64,000 bases of DNA from Mrakia gelida (GCA_024345305.1 BRON01000001.1:744001-808000), one strand, 5' to 3'. Positions 25,465 to 37,817 are shown, counted from the first letter of the stretch. The notes: generated by a model not told the origin, from the sequence alone. Numbers and translations: made by a program.

Positions 25465-28400
25465 ATGGAGATCTCGCTCACTTCCATTCAAGAACCTCCC
25501 AAGACTGCCAACGTCCCTCTCTCCACTCTGAGGGAACAGATTCAGGCTCTCGAGGACGCCCATCTGGAGAAGGGAACCAAGCTGTCAGGCAGGATCCTCC
25601 ACGTTTGCGTGAGTACTCTCGACCTTTACGGAGCACTCGGAGGAACTGCTCTCCAGCAGGAAGGGTCGGGGTCAGTCGAAGGAAGGAATGGGAGAGGAAC
25701 GAGAGGGAAGCGAGATGGTTGGGAACGTTGGGGCTGCAAGGAAGGAGCTCAGCTTTTCCTTCGTTCGGGATATCCTCGCACACCTACAGCTCATCCTGAG
25801 CTCTATAGACTCGAACACCCTACCCCGAGTTCTGGAAAACCTTTCCGAGCTTGGCTGTCCATCTCTACAGGCCCCAATCAGGCGAGCTGGAGCTGACCTC
25901 AACCTTCCCCTCCCTTCCTTCCTTGGTTCCCCGCCCTTCCAGCACTACCTCCCCATCCTCCCAACTCTCAACCCGTCTACACCAGACGTCCCATCGGATG
26001 TCATCACAGCTCCCGTCACCCCTTCCAACGGATCCGCTCCTCCAGTCTCCTCCGGACTCGTCGACGAGCTCACTCACGCCGCCGAATCAGTCGTCAACTC
26101 CATCTCCTCAGCCCTCTCTCCCTCCTCGCCCACCTCAACCTCAGCTCAGGTCCCACCAGGTCCCACCTCTTCCTCCGTCTCCTCTCGATGGTCTCTCTCC
26201 ACCCGACGAGGTCACACCGCCATGGTCTCCGGTATCCGCTCGCTCTCCCAAACCCACGAGCAGATCGTCATCGGCTGGACGGGTTCCATCCATCCCAGCG
26301 TCCTGGGAGCTACAGGGGAGGACGGAAGCACTCCCGAGCTTGGAGAAGAGGACATCTCGGAGGAGGACAGGAAGGTTCTCGAGTCGGAGATGAAGAACTT
26401 CAGCGTTGAGGACGAGGAAGGCGACGAGGTCGTGCCCTCGGCTGGAGTACCCATCGACGGAGGCAAGAAGATTCAGTACGTGCCTGTCTGGCTCAAGAAG
26501 GAGGTCGCTAAGGGTCACTACGAGGGATACTGCAAGACTAGTGAGTACCAACGTCGTTTTCGGTGGCTAGCTGGAACGAGGGAGGTCCTGACCGAAGGAA
26601 GGAAGCGCGAGAGGAAGAGGGAGAGAGCTGACCTTGAGCTTCGCACGAACGTTTCTTCTTGTTCCCTTCAGCTCTCTGGCCTTTGTTCCACTACCTCCTC
26701 TGGCAAGATTGTGAGTCTACCCCTTCACCGTTGGTGTTCCGAAAGCATCAACCGGAGACTGACCCTCTTCGACCGCTCTCGCCCTCTCGACTCCTTTTCC
26801 TCCAGACACCTCCGAGTTCCCGGTCGACGATCCCACCTTCAAGGCTTACACGGAAGCCAACAGGATCTTCGCTGCCAAGGTCGCTGAAGTCTACCAGCCT
26901 GGAGATCTCATCTTCATTCACGACTGTTCGTTCGCTTTCAACCGATCGCCTTCTTCAACGAGAGACGGCTCGAGCTGACCTCCGCCTCCGCGCTTCCTTC
27001 GCCAGACCATCTCCTCCTCGCTCCTAAGATGATTCGGGACATCATCCCCGAGGCCAACATCGGACTCTTCGTCCATGCTCCCTTCCCTAGTTCGGAGATC
27101 TTCAGGTGTCTGCCTCGTGAGTTTCAGCTCGATCTTTTCGTTCAGTCGCTCGCCCGTTCTCCTCCCTCACCTCGACTCTCCTCTGACCTCTGACCTTTCC
27201 CCTCTTTCCTCGCTCAGGTCGAAGGGAGATCCTCGAAGGAATGCTCGGAGCCAACCTCGTCTGCTTCCAGGTTCGTCGACAACGACCTCTCCTCCCAGAA
27301 CGCGGTCAAGCTGACCTTCCTCGTTTCTCCCTCCAGACGTACTCGTACTCTCGTCACTTCCTCAGCACGTGCATCCGAGTCTGTGGATTCGAGTCGTCAG
27401 CTACCGGAGTCGACCACGACGGAAGTGTCACTGCCATCGGATACTGCCCCATTGGAATCGACGCCGAGAGAGTCGCCTTGGATCGGTGAGCTCGCTCTTC
27501 GCGTATCTCGTCGAAGTGGAGGTGATCTGACCTCCAACTCCTTTTCCTTTCAACAGCAATCGAGACAGCGTTCTTCCCAAGATCGATGCTCTCCGAGCTT
27601 TGTACAAGGGAAAGAAGATCATCGTCGGTCGGGAGAAGCTCGACGTGTCGAAGGGTGTGCTCGAGAAGGTCCGTTCGCTCGTCTCACCTTCGCGTCCCTC
27701 GTCTTGTTCGCCCGTCTGACCCCTTCTCTTTCTTTGGATACAGCTCGAAGCCTTCGAGAGGCTGTTGGAAAGCTACCCTGAGTGGAGAGGAAAGGTCGTT
27801 CTGATCCAAGTCACTCAGCCTGCTCTCAGCGAGAGCGCGAAGCTTGAGCGTTCGGTGTCGGAGGTGAGCCTCTTCTTTCTGCGCAGGCTCGAGACTCGAT
27901 GGACTTGACTGACTTTCCTTCTCGCTTCGTAGCTCGTCTCGCACATCAACGGAGTCTACGGATCTCTCGACTTCACTCCTGTTCATCACTAGTGAGTCGA
28001 CGTCCTCGTCTCAACCTCGAAGCCGATTCGAACCTGACTCTTTATACCCTCCTTTCCTTCAGCCATCAAACCATCGATCGAGATGAGTACTTCGCTCTGC
28101 TCTCGGTCGCCGATCTCGCCCTTATCACCGCTCTTCGAGATGGCATGAACACCGTCAGTCTTCTCCTCGCCCTCGACGAGCTCCTTTTCTCTCTCGACTG
28201 ACGCGAACTCGCTCCTTCTTCACGACCTCTGCCGCCCCATCAGACTTCCATGGAGTTCACCATCTGCCAAGAGAAGACCAACAAGGCTCCCCTCGTCCTC
28301 TCAGAGTTCCTCGGATCAGCAGCTTCCTTTTCGTCGGCTCTTCTCATCAACCCTCACGACATCGACGGAGTCGCCGACGCGATCAACCAAGGACTCGTCA

Positions 28401-29938
28401 TGTCGGACGAGGAGAAGCAGACTCGACACGCCGAACTCTACCAAGAGGTCACCAGCTACACCAGTCACTCCTGGGCCGCCGGAATCGTCAAGCAGCTTCT
28501 CGAGAACATCGATCAGCAGCACCAGGCTCATCAGACCCCGTTCCTCGACCAGAAGGCTCTGAAGGCGAAGTACGACGGAGCGAAGAAGAGACTTCTTCTT
28601 TTCGACTATGACGTGAGTCCTTCTTCCATCTTTCTACTCGTCTTGCGCGAGGAGAACCTGTTGAACGCGTCGAACTCGGGCTGACTTTCGACTTGGTTGC
28701 GCTCGCTCTTCTCTCAACAGGGAACCCTCACTCCCATCGTCAAGAACCCCTCCGACGCCGTCCCCACTCCTTTCACCTTCGAAACCATCACCAAGCTCAC
28801 CGAGGATCCTCGGAACGTCGTCTACCTTATCTCAGGTCGAGACGATGCCTTCCTGCTCTCGAACTGGGGCGCGGTCAAGAACCTCGGTCTCTCGGCTGAG
28901 CACGGATGCTTCGTTCGAGCTCCTGGATCGACGGAGTGGAGGTCGTTGACGGACAAGCTGGACATGGGTTGGATGAGCGAGGTCAAGGAGATCTTCCAGT
29001 TCTACTCGGAGAGGACGGCTGGAGCGTTCGTTGAGGAGAAGAAGGCGTCGATAACTTGGCACTACCGAGCTTCTGGTAGGTCGTCTGGACTCGATCATCA
29101 CCTTCGGTCGAGTCGTAACTGATTTGTGTATCCGCTCTTTCTCAACTCCAGATCCTGACTTCGGGTGAGTCGTCGCCTCGTTCGTCCTCCTCGTCTTCGA
29201 ACTCGTTCGCTGACTTCGATCTTCTCTTTCTTCCGTCCTTTCCCCTCAGATCCTTCCAATGCAAGCAGTGCCACGACCTTCTCGAGAGCACCCTCGCTCC
29301 TCGTCGGCCGATCGAAGTCCTCGTAGGAAAGAAGAACCTCGAGGTTCGACCTCTCGCCATCAACAAGGGAGAAATTGTCAAGCAGATCCTCTACGAAAAC
29401 CCCGACGCCGATTTCGTCTTCTGTGCCGGTGACGACAAGGTGAGCCCTTTGCTTTCTGTGTTTTTCTAAAGGAGGAGGCTGGAGTGGAGGAGAGAGAGGA
29501 GGAGGGGAGGAAGTCTCGGTTCGATCTCGACGACGCGTCGCTGACTCCTGCCTCCCTCCCTCCCTCTCCTTTCCGTCCCAGACCGACGAGGACATGTTCA
29601 GGTCCCTTCGAACCATCTTCCCCATCGCTGGCTCCGGACCCGCCGTTATGAGCGCACCCATCGCCGTTACCTCGACTTGCACGCCAGCCGAGATCGAGGC
29701 GTTGAAGGACGTCGAGCTCAGCATCACTCCCGAAGACTGCTTCTCGACCGCCGTTGGACCTCCAGCGAAGAAGACGCTCGCTCGGTGGCACGTCACGACT
29801 CCAGAGGAGGTGAGCTTTCTCTTCCACTCGTTTTTTCTCGTGGATACGCGCGAAGATGAGTCTCTCGGGTGCTGATGACGGTTCGCCTCTTCTTGTTTTG
29901 ATCCTCAGGTCGTTCAAGCGATGGCTGCTCTCGTGTAG
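25465..29938 (+). CDS. TPS2: Trehalose-6-phosphate phosphatase, Tps2-type (TPS-like plus HAD phosphatase)
   Basis: The enzyme removes phosphate from trehalose 6-phosphate in the cytosolic trehalose synthase complex. Exon 1 is 25465-25608 (ending GRILHVC) and exon 2 starts at 25943 (HYLPILP), so intron 1 is 334 nt, much longer than others here. The N-terminal two thirds is a GT20-like domain (YVPVWLKKEV, DLIFIHDYHLLLAP, NIGLFVHAPFPSSEIFR, ALITALRDGMNTTSMEF). The C-terminal third has the HAD nucleophile motif LLLFDYDGTLTP split by an intron near 28613-28720, then VVYLISGRDD, LSAEHGCFVR and FCAGDDKTDEDMFR. It ends QAMAALV at the TAG 29936-29938. An acidic Pro/Ser insertion follows HYLPILP (about residues 55-130). 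The intact DxDGT and GDDKTDED motifs support real phosphatase activity, so TPS2 rather than TPS1. Confidence 0.93.
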
Positions 29939-30603
29939 ATTTTCTTCCCTCTCTCCCTCTTTCTCCTAGCATAGACTGTCGCACCCGTTTTCCTTCTCTC
30001 TTTGATGCCCCTAACGTCGTAGATCCGTTCCGTTCCTTCTCCTTCACATCGTGTCGAAGGAAGCTCCCCAAAGCAGGGGCGAGGAGTTGAACGAACATCG
30101 TCTTCTTTTCTTCTCTTTTTTCCTCCCTCTCTTTGCTCTTTTGTGCACATCTTTGGGTATGTGGATCTAGGATGCCTTCTCGTCTCTACTACGATGGTGC
30201 GAAAACATCGGCGAACGCGAACAAGAAGAAGCTTCAAGAGCTACCGAGAAGGGCACGCACGAACGCAGGACTGGAATCGAGCCTCTCTTTTTCTTCTCTG
30301 CCCCCCCAACCACGACCTTCTTTCCCTTTTTCTTCTTTCTTGTTCTCTTCAAGGCTTCCCCCTCCCCCTTCCATCTTATCCCTCACGCCCTTCTTCCCCC
30401 TTCCCTTCACGAAACCTACGAAACGTCCCAAAACGAAGCACACCAACGCTCGACGTCCTCCTCCCCTCCCCTCCCCTCCCCTCCCCTCCTCCTCGCCAAC
30501 TCCGCCATCCATCCTCCCTCACGAACCCGTCCCGTCTATCACGTACACGCTCAAAAGAGCGTTCCCTTCCACCACTTAGACTCTTCTCGTCCTCACCTTC
30601 ACG
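29939..30603. other. Intergenic: TPS2 3' end and CT-rich leader of the next gene
   Basis: No gene is supported. The region becomes increasingly pyrimidine-rich toward 30600 and contains a CTCCC tandem repeat at 30461-30489. Long open frames on both strands here are low-complexity by-products of this composition. Confidence 0.45.
30461..30489 (+). repeat. (CTCCC)n microsatellite
   Basis: Almost six tandem copies of CTCCC lie in the CT-rich leader upstream of the start codon at 30604. It is a length-variable tract by nature; no function is implied. Confidence 0.85.
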
Positions 30604-31402
30604 ATGCCTCCCGTAAGTTCCTTGAGCGAGAGAAGGAGGGAAGGAGGAGAAGGAGAACGAGCGAGCGCCAAAAAGCTCACCTCCTTGCCATCTTTGCTCC
30701 TTCCAAACAGGCCCGTCCATCCAAGAAACTCTTTCCAGTCTTCATCGATCCTCCATCCACTACGGCAACCTCCCTACCACCATCCCTCCTAGAAGCCTGC
30801 GCCGCTCTCTCCCTCTCCTCCTCAACCTCTCGTCTTCTTCACGCGAAGGAGAACGTCGTCGTCGCCCTTCCTTCAGGGAGTGGTCTCGCCCTCAGAGAGA
30901 AGAAGAAGGCGTCTTTCAAGAGTCTCGGTGTATGCTCAGAGGAGCAGCCTAAGAAGAGGAGGATAGCGCTGAGGGATGTCAGTCAGGAGTACGACGTGGA
31001 TGGAGAAGAGCCGGAAGGATTCAGAGAGGTCGTGAGTTGACCTTCTCTCTCTCCCTTCCATCCTTCCTTTCCTTCTCCCCGAGCTCGAGCTCTGACTTTT
31101 TATTGGACTTTCATTTGCTCCTTCTTTTCTTTCTCCAGCCCATCCTCAAACCAGAACCCGCTTCCCAAAAGCTCAAGATCTTCATGGACACCGACGAGCC
31201 TCTCCCTCCGTCCAAATCCAAATCTCAGCCTCCTCCCTCCCACGACGTCAAACCCTCCTCCTCTCGCAGAACCTTCACCGTCTACGCCTCTCCCCCTCAC
31301 CACACCACCTCCCTCCCTCCCATCACCACCTCCAGCACCACCGCCGTCAAGCGAGGAAGAGGAGCAGGTCTCGGAGGAGGAGGGAAAGGACTCAGAGGCT
31401 GA
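30604..31402 (+). CDS. Small KEN-box and D-box protein, securin candidate, 3 exons
   Basis: No conserved domain is recognised, but the short linear motifs are specific. Exon 1 (30604-30612) is only 9 nt and encodes MPP; exon 2 is 30711-31031 and exon 3 is 31139-31402, ending KGLRG and TGA. Around residue 50 there is a KEN box (LHAKENVV). About 40 residues later RIALRDVSQ matches the destruction box of cyclin B and related APC/C substrates (Arg, Ala-Leu, Asp, Val at the right spacing). The remainder is disordered, Ser/Pro/Lys-rich, with an acidic KLKIFMDTDEP stretch in exon 3. An N-terminal KEN box followed by a D-box in a small disordered protein is the layout of securin, which inhibits separase until anaphase. 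Any other small APC/C substrate or inhibitor would look alike, so the function is a hypothesis. Confidence 0.7.
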
Positions 31403-32952
31403 ACGACTGTGCTCGGAGGGAAACGACGTGCACGAAACACGACCTCTTAAGAACTCCTTCACGAAACCCAAACGATACCATCTCTCTCTCATCACGATAC
31501 ACAAAGGACGACAACAGGAAACAGCTCAGCTCGCTCCTCACGGATACACTACGACGGACGATCACCCCACCTGCTCTTTAGATACTCTCTTTGTTTTCGG
31601 TTCGAGCTCTCGCGCGAGGGGGCGACGAGGGAAATCAATCGCGTCCCTCGCGTTTTTGTTTGACCTCACCCTCATCCTCAACCCTCTCGCCCTCCTCCTT
31701 CGCCTTCTTGTCCTTTCTTTAGACACTTACTCCTTGACGTCTGCATCCCCTTCCCCTTTTTCTTATCCCTTCATCAGTCGTTTGCCCTTCTTCGTTTCGC
31801 GCGCTCGCCTCACTCAACCTCACGTCTTCTCTTTTCTCTTTCTTCGCTTCGGCTCCTCCTCTCCGGTCCTTCATCTCTTAGGTTGGTTTGCATCTCCATC
31901 TCTCATCTCCGCCCTTTAGCTCTCTCATCTCAGTTCGCATTTTTTTGGTTCGAAAGGATGGTTGGTCGATGGTCGGCTTCTTGTTTTTGGTTCTCGCCTT
32001 TGCCGTTTCGATTTGCTCCTTCTTGTTCGGTGCTGGATGGAATTGGAATGCCTGCCTACCTTTGCTCCTTCTTGGATGGCTCCCTTGAGCTTGACTGCGA
32101 GGGATTTCGAGCGATGGATGAGCGAAGGAGCGACCGAAGGCGGAACCGTCGCGAGCGAGCTCACCAGCGACGATAGAAGCGTGATTCTTCGCTCTTCTGA
32201 TTGAGAAACAAACGAACTCATCGGAGAAGATGAAGTACTGACCGCTCGAGGTAAGATGCTGGAACAATCTGAGGAGGAAGAACAGCGCAACAGATACGCT
32301 CGCTCTCGCCCAACGCTCCTCTTCGAGCGAGCGCGTCGTTCGGATCTTCTGCCTTTCCAGCGGTCTCGGTTCCCTATCCCGCAAATGCCCTTGCGCATCA
32401 AGATCCGAGCTAGAATTTTGCCGGCGGACAAACCAAATCTCGCAGAACAGATTTTCGAATGAGAAGCGATCCTACCCCACCTCGTCCGAGTCGGAAGAAG
32501 ACGCCTGAAGGTCTCGAAGCGGCTCTCGTCCTTTGCTCTCTTATCTCTCCCACCGACGTCCATCATCGCTTCCGAGGTCGAGCGCTGATACCTCTGAGCT
32601 TCTACTCCCTCTCCTCCTACTGACTCGCTTCAAATCTCTTTCCAAGGAAGCAGACGGACGCGACTGCTGAATTGAGCTGAGAAGTCGAAGGAGGGTGGAG
32701 CCAGAACGAACTCCACCTTCTCCTTCTCTCTCCCGCTCTTTCCTCCCACTTAGAACCATGGTCCCCCTCCTTTCGTCATGACGATCCTCTGTGCTCTATA
32801 TACAGGGCCCAAGCCCTTCCTAGCTAGCTTCTCTACATCTTCGCGGTTCCCTCTGGGTCTCCCACTCTTTTTCTCTCGTTTCTTCCCTCCTCTTCTCGCC
32901 TCAACCATCTCCACCATCCCCCCCCCCCCCCCCCCCCAATCGAAACACAAAC
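31403..32952. other. 1.5-kb intergenic region upstream of the sugar transporter
   Basis: No gene is supported. Open frames exist at 31428-31919 (plus) and 31925-32566 (minus), but they lack family resemblance, begin without a CT-rich leader and show no splice signals in the right places. From 32690 to 32940 the plus strand becomes a CT-rich leader that ends in a poly-C run. Confidence 0.4.
32918..32937 (+). repeat. Poly-C tract, 20 nt, 15 nt before the start codon
   Basis: Twenty consecutive C residues sit in the 5' leader of the sugar transporter, ending 15 nt before its ATG at 32953. The exact length may be affected by sequencing error. Confidence 0.85.
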
Positions 32953-35900
32953 ATGCCATCCCCAGCGGCGAGTACCATATCCAGCACTGATGCTGCACCT
33001 CTCAAGGCTGAGAAGCCTCTCGGTAGCATCCAAGTGAAAGAACACGAGAAGGGAGGAGAGGCCACGGATGAGCGAGGGAGGAGAGTTTTCAGGTCAGTTC
33101 GCTTGAACGTTCCGAAGTGCCATCATCTCGCTTCGCTCCGATCTGACTCCTTCCGTCTTCGCTCGTTCACTTCTTTGTCGAACAGATCTACCACTCCTTG
33201 CGTTCGTGAACCAGCTTGGGCGAGATGGATCCCTGGAGGTGTGAGTGTTTCGAAACGAAACGAGCGAGTCGACTCGACGGCGGTCGCTCGTCGTTTCTTT
33301 CTTCCCTTCCGAACTCTGGCAACTGACTTGACTCGAGTTTTACCTCATCGACAGTACAACCAACACCTACAAGTCCCTTTCCAAGGAAAATCAATGATGT
33401 GGGCTATCCAGGCCGTCTGCGGTCTTGCTATCCGTTCGTTCCCTTTCCACCGTCGAACATCGCTGATCGTTCGGTCTTTTCTCCCTCGCTGACCTTTCAA
33501 TCTCTTTCGCCTCTCAGTGTTCTACGGATACGATCAAGGAGTGATGAGTGGAGTGAACAACAACCTCGAATACCGAGTGAGCTCGTTTTTCTGCCCTTTC
33601 GACGTTTTGGTTCGTCGAAGTCGAGGGAGGAAGACAACACTGACTTGCTCTCTGCTTTTTGTTTCTCAGCGACTGATGGGAGTGGACTCGCAGGAGAGGA
33701 CTGGAGCTGAAACGTCTAGGGATTCAGCTGCTATCGGAGGAATCGGTGAGCTCTCAGTCTTTCTTTCTCGCTCCGCCTGAGTCGAGTCCTCGACGCGTCG
33801 AGCACCCTCGCTTCGGAACTGACTCTCTCCTTATCTTCCTCTTTCTCCCTCGTCAGTCGCCATCTACTACGTCGGTACCTTAATCGGTGGGTTTTTCGGA
33901 GGATGGCTTGGAGATAGCATCGGCAGGATCAAGACGTGAGTTCGATCTTCAAGCAGAGTTCATCGAGTCGAAAGCGAACGACTGAACGCGACGCTTTCTC
34001 TTCTCTTTCCAGCATCGAGATTTCGTGCCTCTTCTCCATCTTTGGCGCCGGACTTCAAGCTTCGGCCGAGAACATTACTTGGATGATGTGAGTAAACCTT
34101 TCGTCTCGCGACTCTTTCTCGATCCCGTCCTTCGTCGAACTGACCTGAGCCGCGTTACTTCTTTCTCCTCAGGTTTGGTCGAGTGATCACAGGACTCGGA
34201 ACGGGAGGACTCAACGCTATCGTACCCGTCCTCAGCTCGGAGCTCGCCACGCACACTGCTCGAGGAGCCATCATGGGGTGAGTTGATCTTTCGTTCGAGT
34301 TTCAGATCGACGCGTCGTCTTTTTCGTTCGTCCCTCGGCTGACCCGTCTTGGTTCTTCTTCGCCCACAGATTCGAGTTCTTCCTCAACATCGGTGGTCTT
34401 GCTACAGCCTAGTGAGTTGCATCCCCTCCTTGATCTCGCTCTTCCTCGCTCACCGTCTGACTCAACCCTTTTTGTCTTTTTGCAGCTGGCTTCAATTCGG
34501 ACTGAAATGGACGACGGACCGATCCGACTCCTTCAATTGGAGATTCCCTCTGGCTTTCCAGATCGTCTTTCTTTTGATCCTTCTCTTCTCCATCTCGATC
34601 TTCCGTGAGTCTCGAATCTCTCGCCTCTTCCGCGCGAGCTCGTCGAGGCTGATCACCGAGTCTTCTCTCCCTTCCTCAGCCGAATCTCCTCGATGGCTCG
34701 CTCAAGTCGGTCGAGAAGCCGAGGCGAGACACGTTCTGGCTGTCTGCCGAACTCAGGTAAGCAAGTGTCGTGCGTTGAAGCTCACGCTCCCACCTCGCGT
34801 CGCGCTGACCCCCGATCTCCCTCGCCCTCGTTTCTCAGGACGGGAACGAAGACGACGAGATGGTCTCTGCTGAACTCTATGACGTCAGTATCACCTTCTA
34901 CCTCCTCACCTTTGTTTCGCAGGATGGGAACGAAGACGGGGAGACGTTTCATCACACCCTTCAGCTTCACGACTCCCACTTACTCAGGCTCTTCCTCCAT
35001 CCTTCACAGATCCTCGAAGTCGTCGAATCCGAACGTCAAGTGAGTATTTTGACGCGTCTCACTCGCAAGATTCGCGTTGTCTGACCCACTCGGTCCTTCG
35101 CTGCAGCTCGACCATCTCAACAACTACTTCGCCATCTTCTTCGGTTCTGCGGACTCTTACCATCTCAGAAGGCGGTCCTGGCTCGTCGTATGCTTAAAAA
35201 TCATGGCCGAGGGTTCCGGGTGTGTATACTTCTCTCTGGAGCGAGAAGGGCGAGCAGATCCCGGTCCAGAGCTCTCGCTGACGATTCGACCCTTCCTTCA
35301 GGATTGGCGTGATTACCGTCTACGCCTCTACCGTTTTCACTCAAGCTGGCTACTCAGCGCACAAGGCCGAGCTTCTCTCCGGAGTGAGTCTCCCGTCCTC
35401 TTCGTTCGCTCGATCCTTTTGGGACCCTCGCTGACCTCGCCTCTTCGCTCTTTTGTAGATCAACGATATTTGCTACATGCTCAGGTATGGGCATATCTCT
35501 CTCTCTCGTGCCACGAGTTCAGTTAGCTGATCCTTTTGCTCTTCTTCCAGTGTTCTCGTCGCCGTCTTCACCGCTGACAGGGTCGGGCGAAGGGTCACGA
35601 TGTTTTCTGGGTCGACGGCGAGTTCTCTCTTTCTTTCTTCCTCCCTTTCTTTCCGTCCTCGCTAACTCAGCTTTCTCTCTTTCAGATCATGGGTTCATGT
35701 CTCATCATCGCTGGTGCTGCTGCGCGATATGTTTACGTGACGGAAGGGGCCGCGAGAGATCGATACGGGTTCGTCTTCTTTGTTGTTGTTCCCCTGTCGC
35801 TCGATCTCTTCTGACTGGGACTCAATCCTTTCACTCGTTCCTCCCCCCAACAGAGCTGTCGTCACCACCTTCATCTTCATCTTCACTTCGACCTACGGTG

Positions 35901-36690
35901 CTACGTGGCTCACGGTTCCTTGGTAGGTCTTCGAGACACTCGACCTCCCTCGTCCTCGACGCGTCGTTGACCTTGCCTTCGCTCGAAACCAGGCTTTACC
36001 CCACCGAGATCTTCCCTCTATTCATCCGAGCTAAAGGAGGAGCCGTGTCCGTCCTCGGTTTCTCTATCGGTAACGGAGTGATCACCGAGATCACACCCTT
36101 CTTGTTCCACGCGATCAGTCAGTTCCCTCCCGCTCGCTCGTTCGTCTCGTCTCGACCTTCTTCGTCCTTACCTTCCTTCCGCTTTCAGCCTACTGGACCT
36201 TCATCCTCTTCGGGATCCTCAACTTTATCATCCTCGTGCCTGTCTACTTCCTCTACCCCGAGGTGAGTCCTCTCCTCTAATATCTCTCGTCTCTCGTTCA
36301 ACTCGCCACCAGCTCGTTTCGACGCTGACTCCGACTCCTCGGTTCCTCTGCTACCAGACTGCTGGTCGAACTCTCGAGGAGATGGACATTCTCTTCTCCT
36401 CAGACTCGCTCCTCGTCCACAGACAAGAACGAGACCTCGCTGCCATTGCTGAGTCGGAGCCCGAGGTCTACAAGGCGGTTCGTCCCTCTTTCTTCGTTGT
36501 CCTCGTCTCGATACTCCTCACTCTCGCTCGATCTGACCCCTCTCCTCTCGCCGTTTTGCAGATGAAGAGTGGCAACCGACAAGAACTGCAACGAAAGCAG
36601 TCGTATCGACCGAAGGACACCGACGAGCGAGTGGAGAACGCGCGTCGAGCCCCTTCGCCGGACTACGACTCGACGAACTCGATGGTTTAG
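32953..36690 (+). CDS. MFS sugar transporter, about 20 exons
   Basis: This is a 12-helix hexose-type sugar porter of the plasma membrane. The ATG at 32953 follows a CT-rich leader. In order the spliced protein shows LFYGYDQGVMSGV in helix 1, the WLGDSIGRIKT loop, GRVITGLGTGGLNAIVP, the diagnostic FPESPRWLAQVGR near 34680, then the large central loop, TADRVGRRVTMF, PWLYPTEIFPLFIRAKG (with the usual E-x6-R) and FLYPETAGRTLEEMD. It ends with a long hydrophilic tail at the TAG 36688-36690. The central loop has an oddity: the 45-nt exon 34839-34883 is followed in the next intron by a near copy of its acceptor and first 24 bases at 34923. Family, orientation and ends are clear; the substrate is not. 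Confidence 0.92.
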
Positions 36691-36964
36691 ACACCGCTCC
36701 CTTCCTTTGGATAGCTTGTTTCTTTAGACGTAGTATTGACAGTTAATATAGTCTCGATACGATGGCGCAAAAGACTATCTCTGTTCGGAAGGAAAGAGGA
36801 GGAAAGGGAAAACTCAGCGTCGACCTCGACGAGTTGCTCTGCCTCGATTTTCATCCCGTCCTTCGTTCCCAGCTCTTTCAAGAAAACTCACAGATACAGC
36901 TCAACAGCTCCACGACCTAACTCTACACCCTCCCAACCAGTATTCTCCCTTCCTCTCTCCCCTC
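36691..36964. other. Short convergent 3' region
   Basis: This stretch lies between two converging genes and holds only their 3' ends; nothing else is seen. Confidence 0.35.
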
Positions 36965-37288
36965 CTACTTCCCACCTCCAACCTTCTTCTTCTCCGGCCC
37001 TGATCCTCCATTCACCCCACCGTTCTTCCTCGCCTCGCTGTTCTCGTTCAAAGCCTGAAGCCAGAGCTGCCATCCCACTATCGAGATCAAGATCGTCCCG
37101 GCAGCTTGGAACCCTCCTCCGAGGTCGGCGATAACGAGAGGGAAGGAGAGTTGAAGGTAGAAGTTCCTCGCTGTGATACCGCCGAATACGGTGAGGGCGA
37201 TGAGGCCTATGAAGAAGAGAGGGGAGGAGGGGTTGGTGATGTTGCTGAGGAAGTCGGGGGAGGCTGGAGCAGGAGGAGGGGGAGCCAT
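36965..37288 (-). CDS. Small two-helix membrane protein, 107 aa
   Basis: The family is not recognised. The intronless frame begins at an ATG at 37288, with a CT-rich leader on the minus strand, and ends GPEKKKVGGGK. Two hydrophobic segments are evident: LFFIGLIALTVFGGITARNF (about residues 24-43) and FQAAGTILISIVGWQLWLQA (about 60-79). The first 15 residues are Pro/Ala-rich and the C-terminus is Gly/Lys-rich. This layout resembles small organelle or ER membrane proteins, but no assignment is made. Confidence 0.6.
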   Translation of the reverse strand: MAPPPPAPASPDFLSNITNPSSPLFFIGLIALTVFGGITARNFYLQLSFPLVIADLGGGFQAAGTILISIVGWQLWLQALNENSEARKNGGVNGGSGPEKKKVGGGK

Positions 37289-37817
37289 GGTGTTTGTTGG
37301 TGGGAAGAGAAGGGAGGGGAGGGGGCGAGGAGGAGGAGAGTTTGGATTGATGGGAGGGAGGTTGGGTCGAGCGAGAGTGGGTGCTCCCTTCTTGCTGACG
37401 AGTTTTCGCGGGGAGTAGAGATGTGAGTGCGAGGTAGGAGAGGATTGGATGCGAAAAAGGCTGAGGTTGGTGGATGTAGTTGGGAGTAGTGAGGAAGGGA
37501 GAGAGGAGGTGGCTCCATTGATGAATCGAGCGAGGGCTGAATGTTGAGCTCGCTCGCATCTTCCTCCATCTTCCTTCCTCTCCCGCCTCCATCATCCCCT
37601 TCTCGGGCTTGTTCACTCTCAGGCATCGACGGCTTCCCAGGTCTCATCATTCATGAAAGATCTCGTTTTAGCTCCTCGTTCTCGGTCATCCTCAGGCGTC
37701 GCAAGATGAGGAAGGCGACTTGCGACGAGTGCGTCTTCTCCTTTCCTTCCTGGCGAGAGAAGCTTTTCCCTTCGAACCTCAACTTCCACAGTCCTTTGCT
37801 CTCCCCTACCTCCATCG

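Noticed and set aside
31428..31919. 163-codon plus-strand frame after the securin candidate
   Set aside because: It looks like 3' untranslated CT-rich sequence, with no convincing start context.
31925..32566. 213-codon minus-strand frame
   Set aside because: It has no family resemblance, no CT-rich leader and a composition like intergenic DNA; kept as intergenic.
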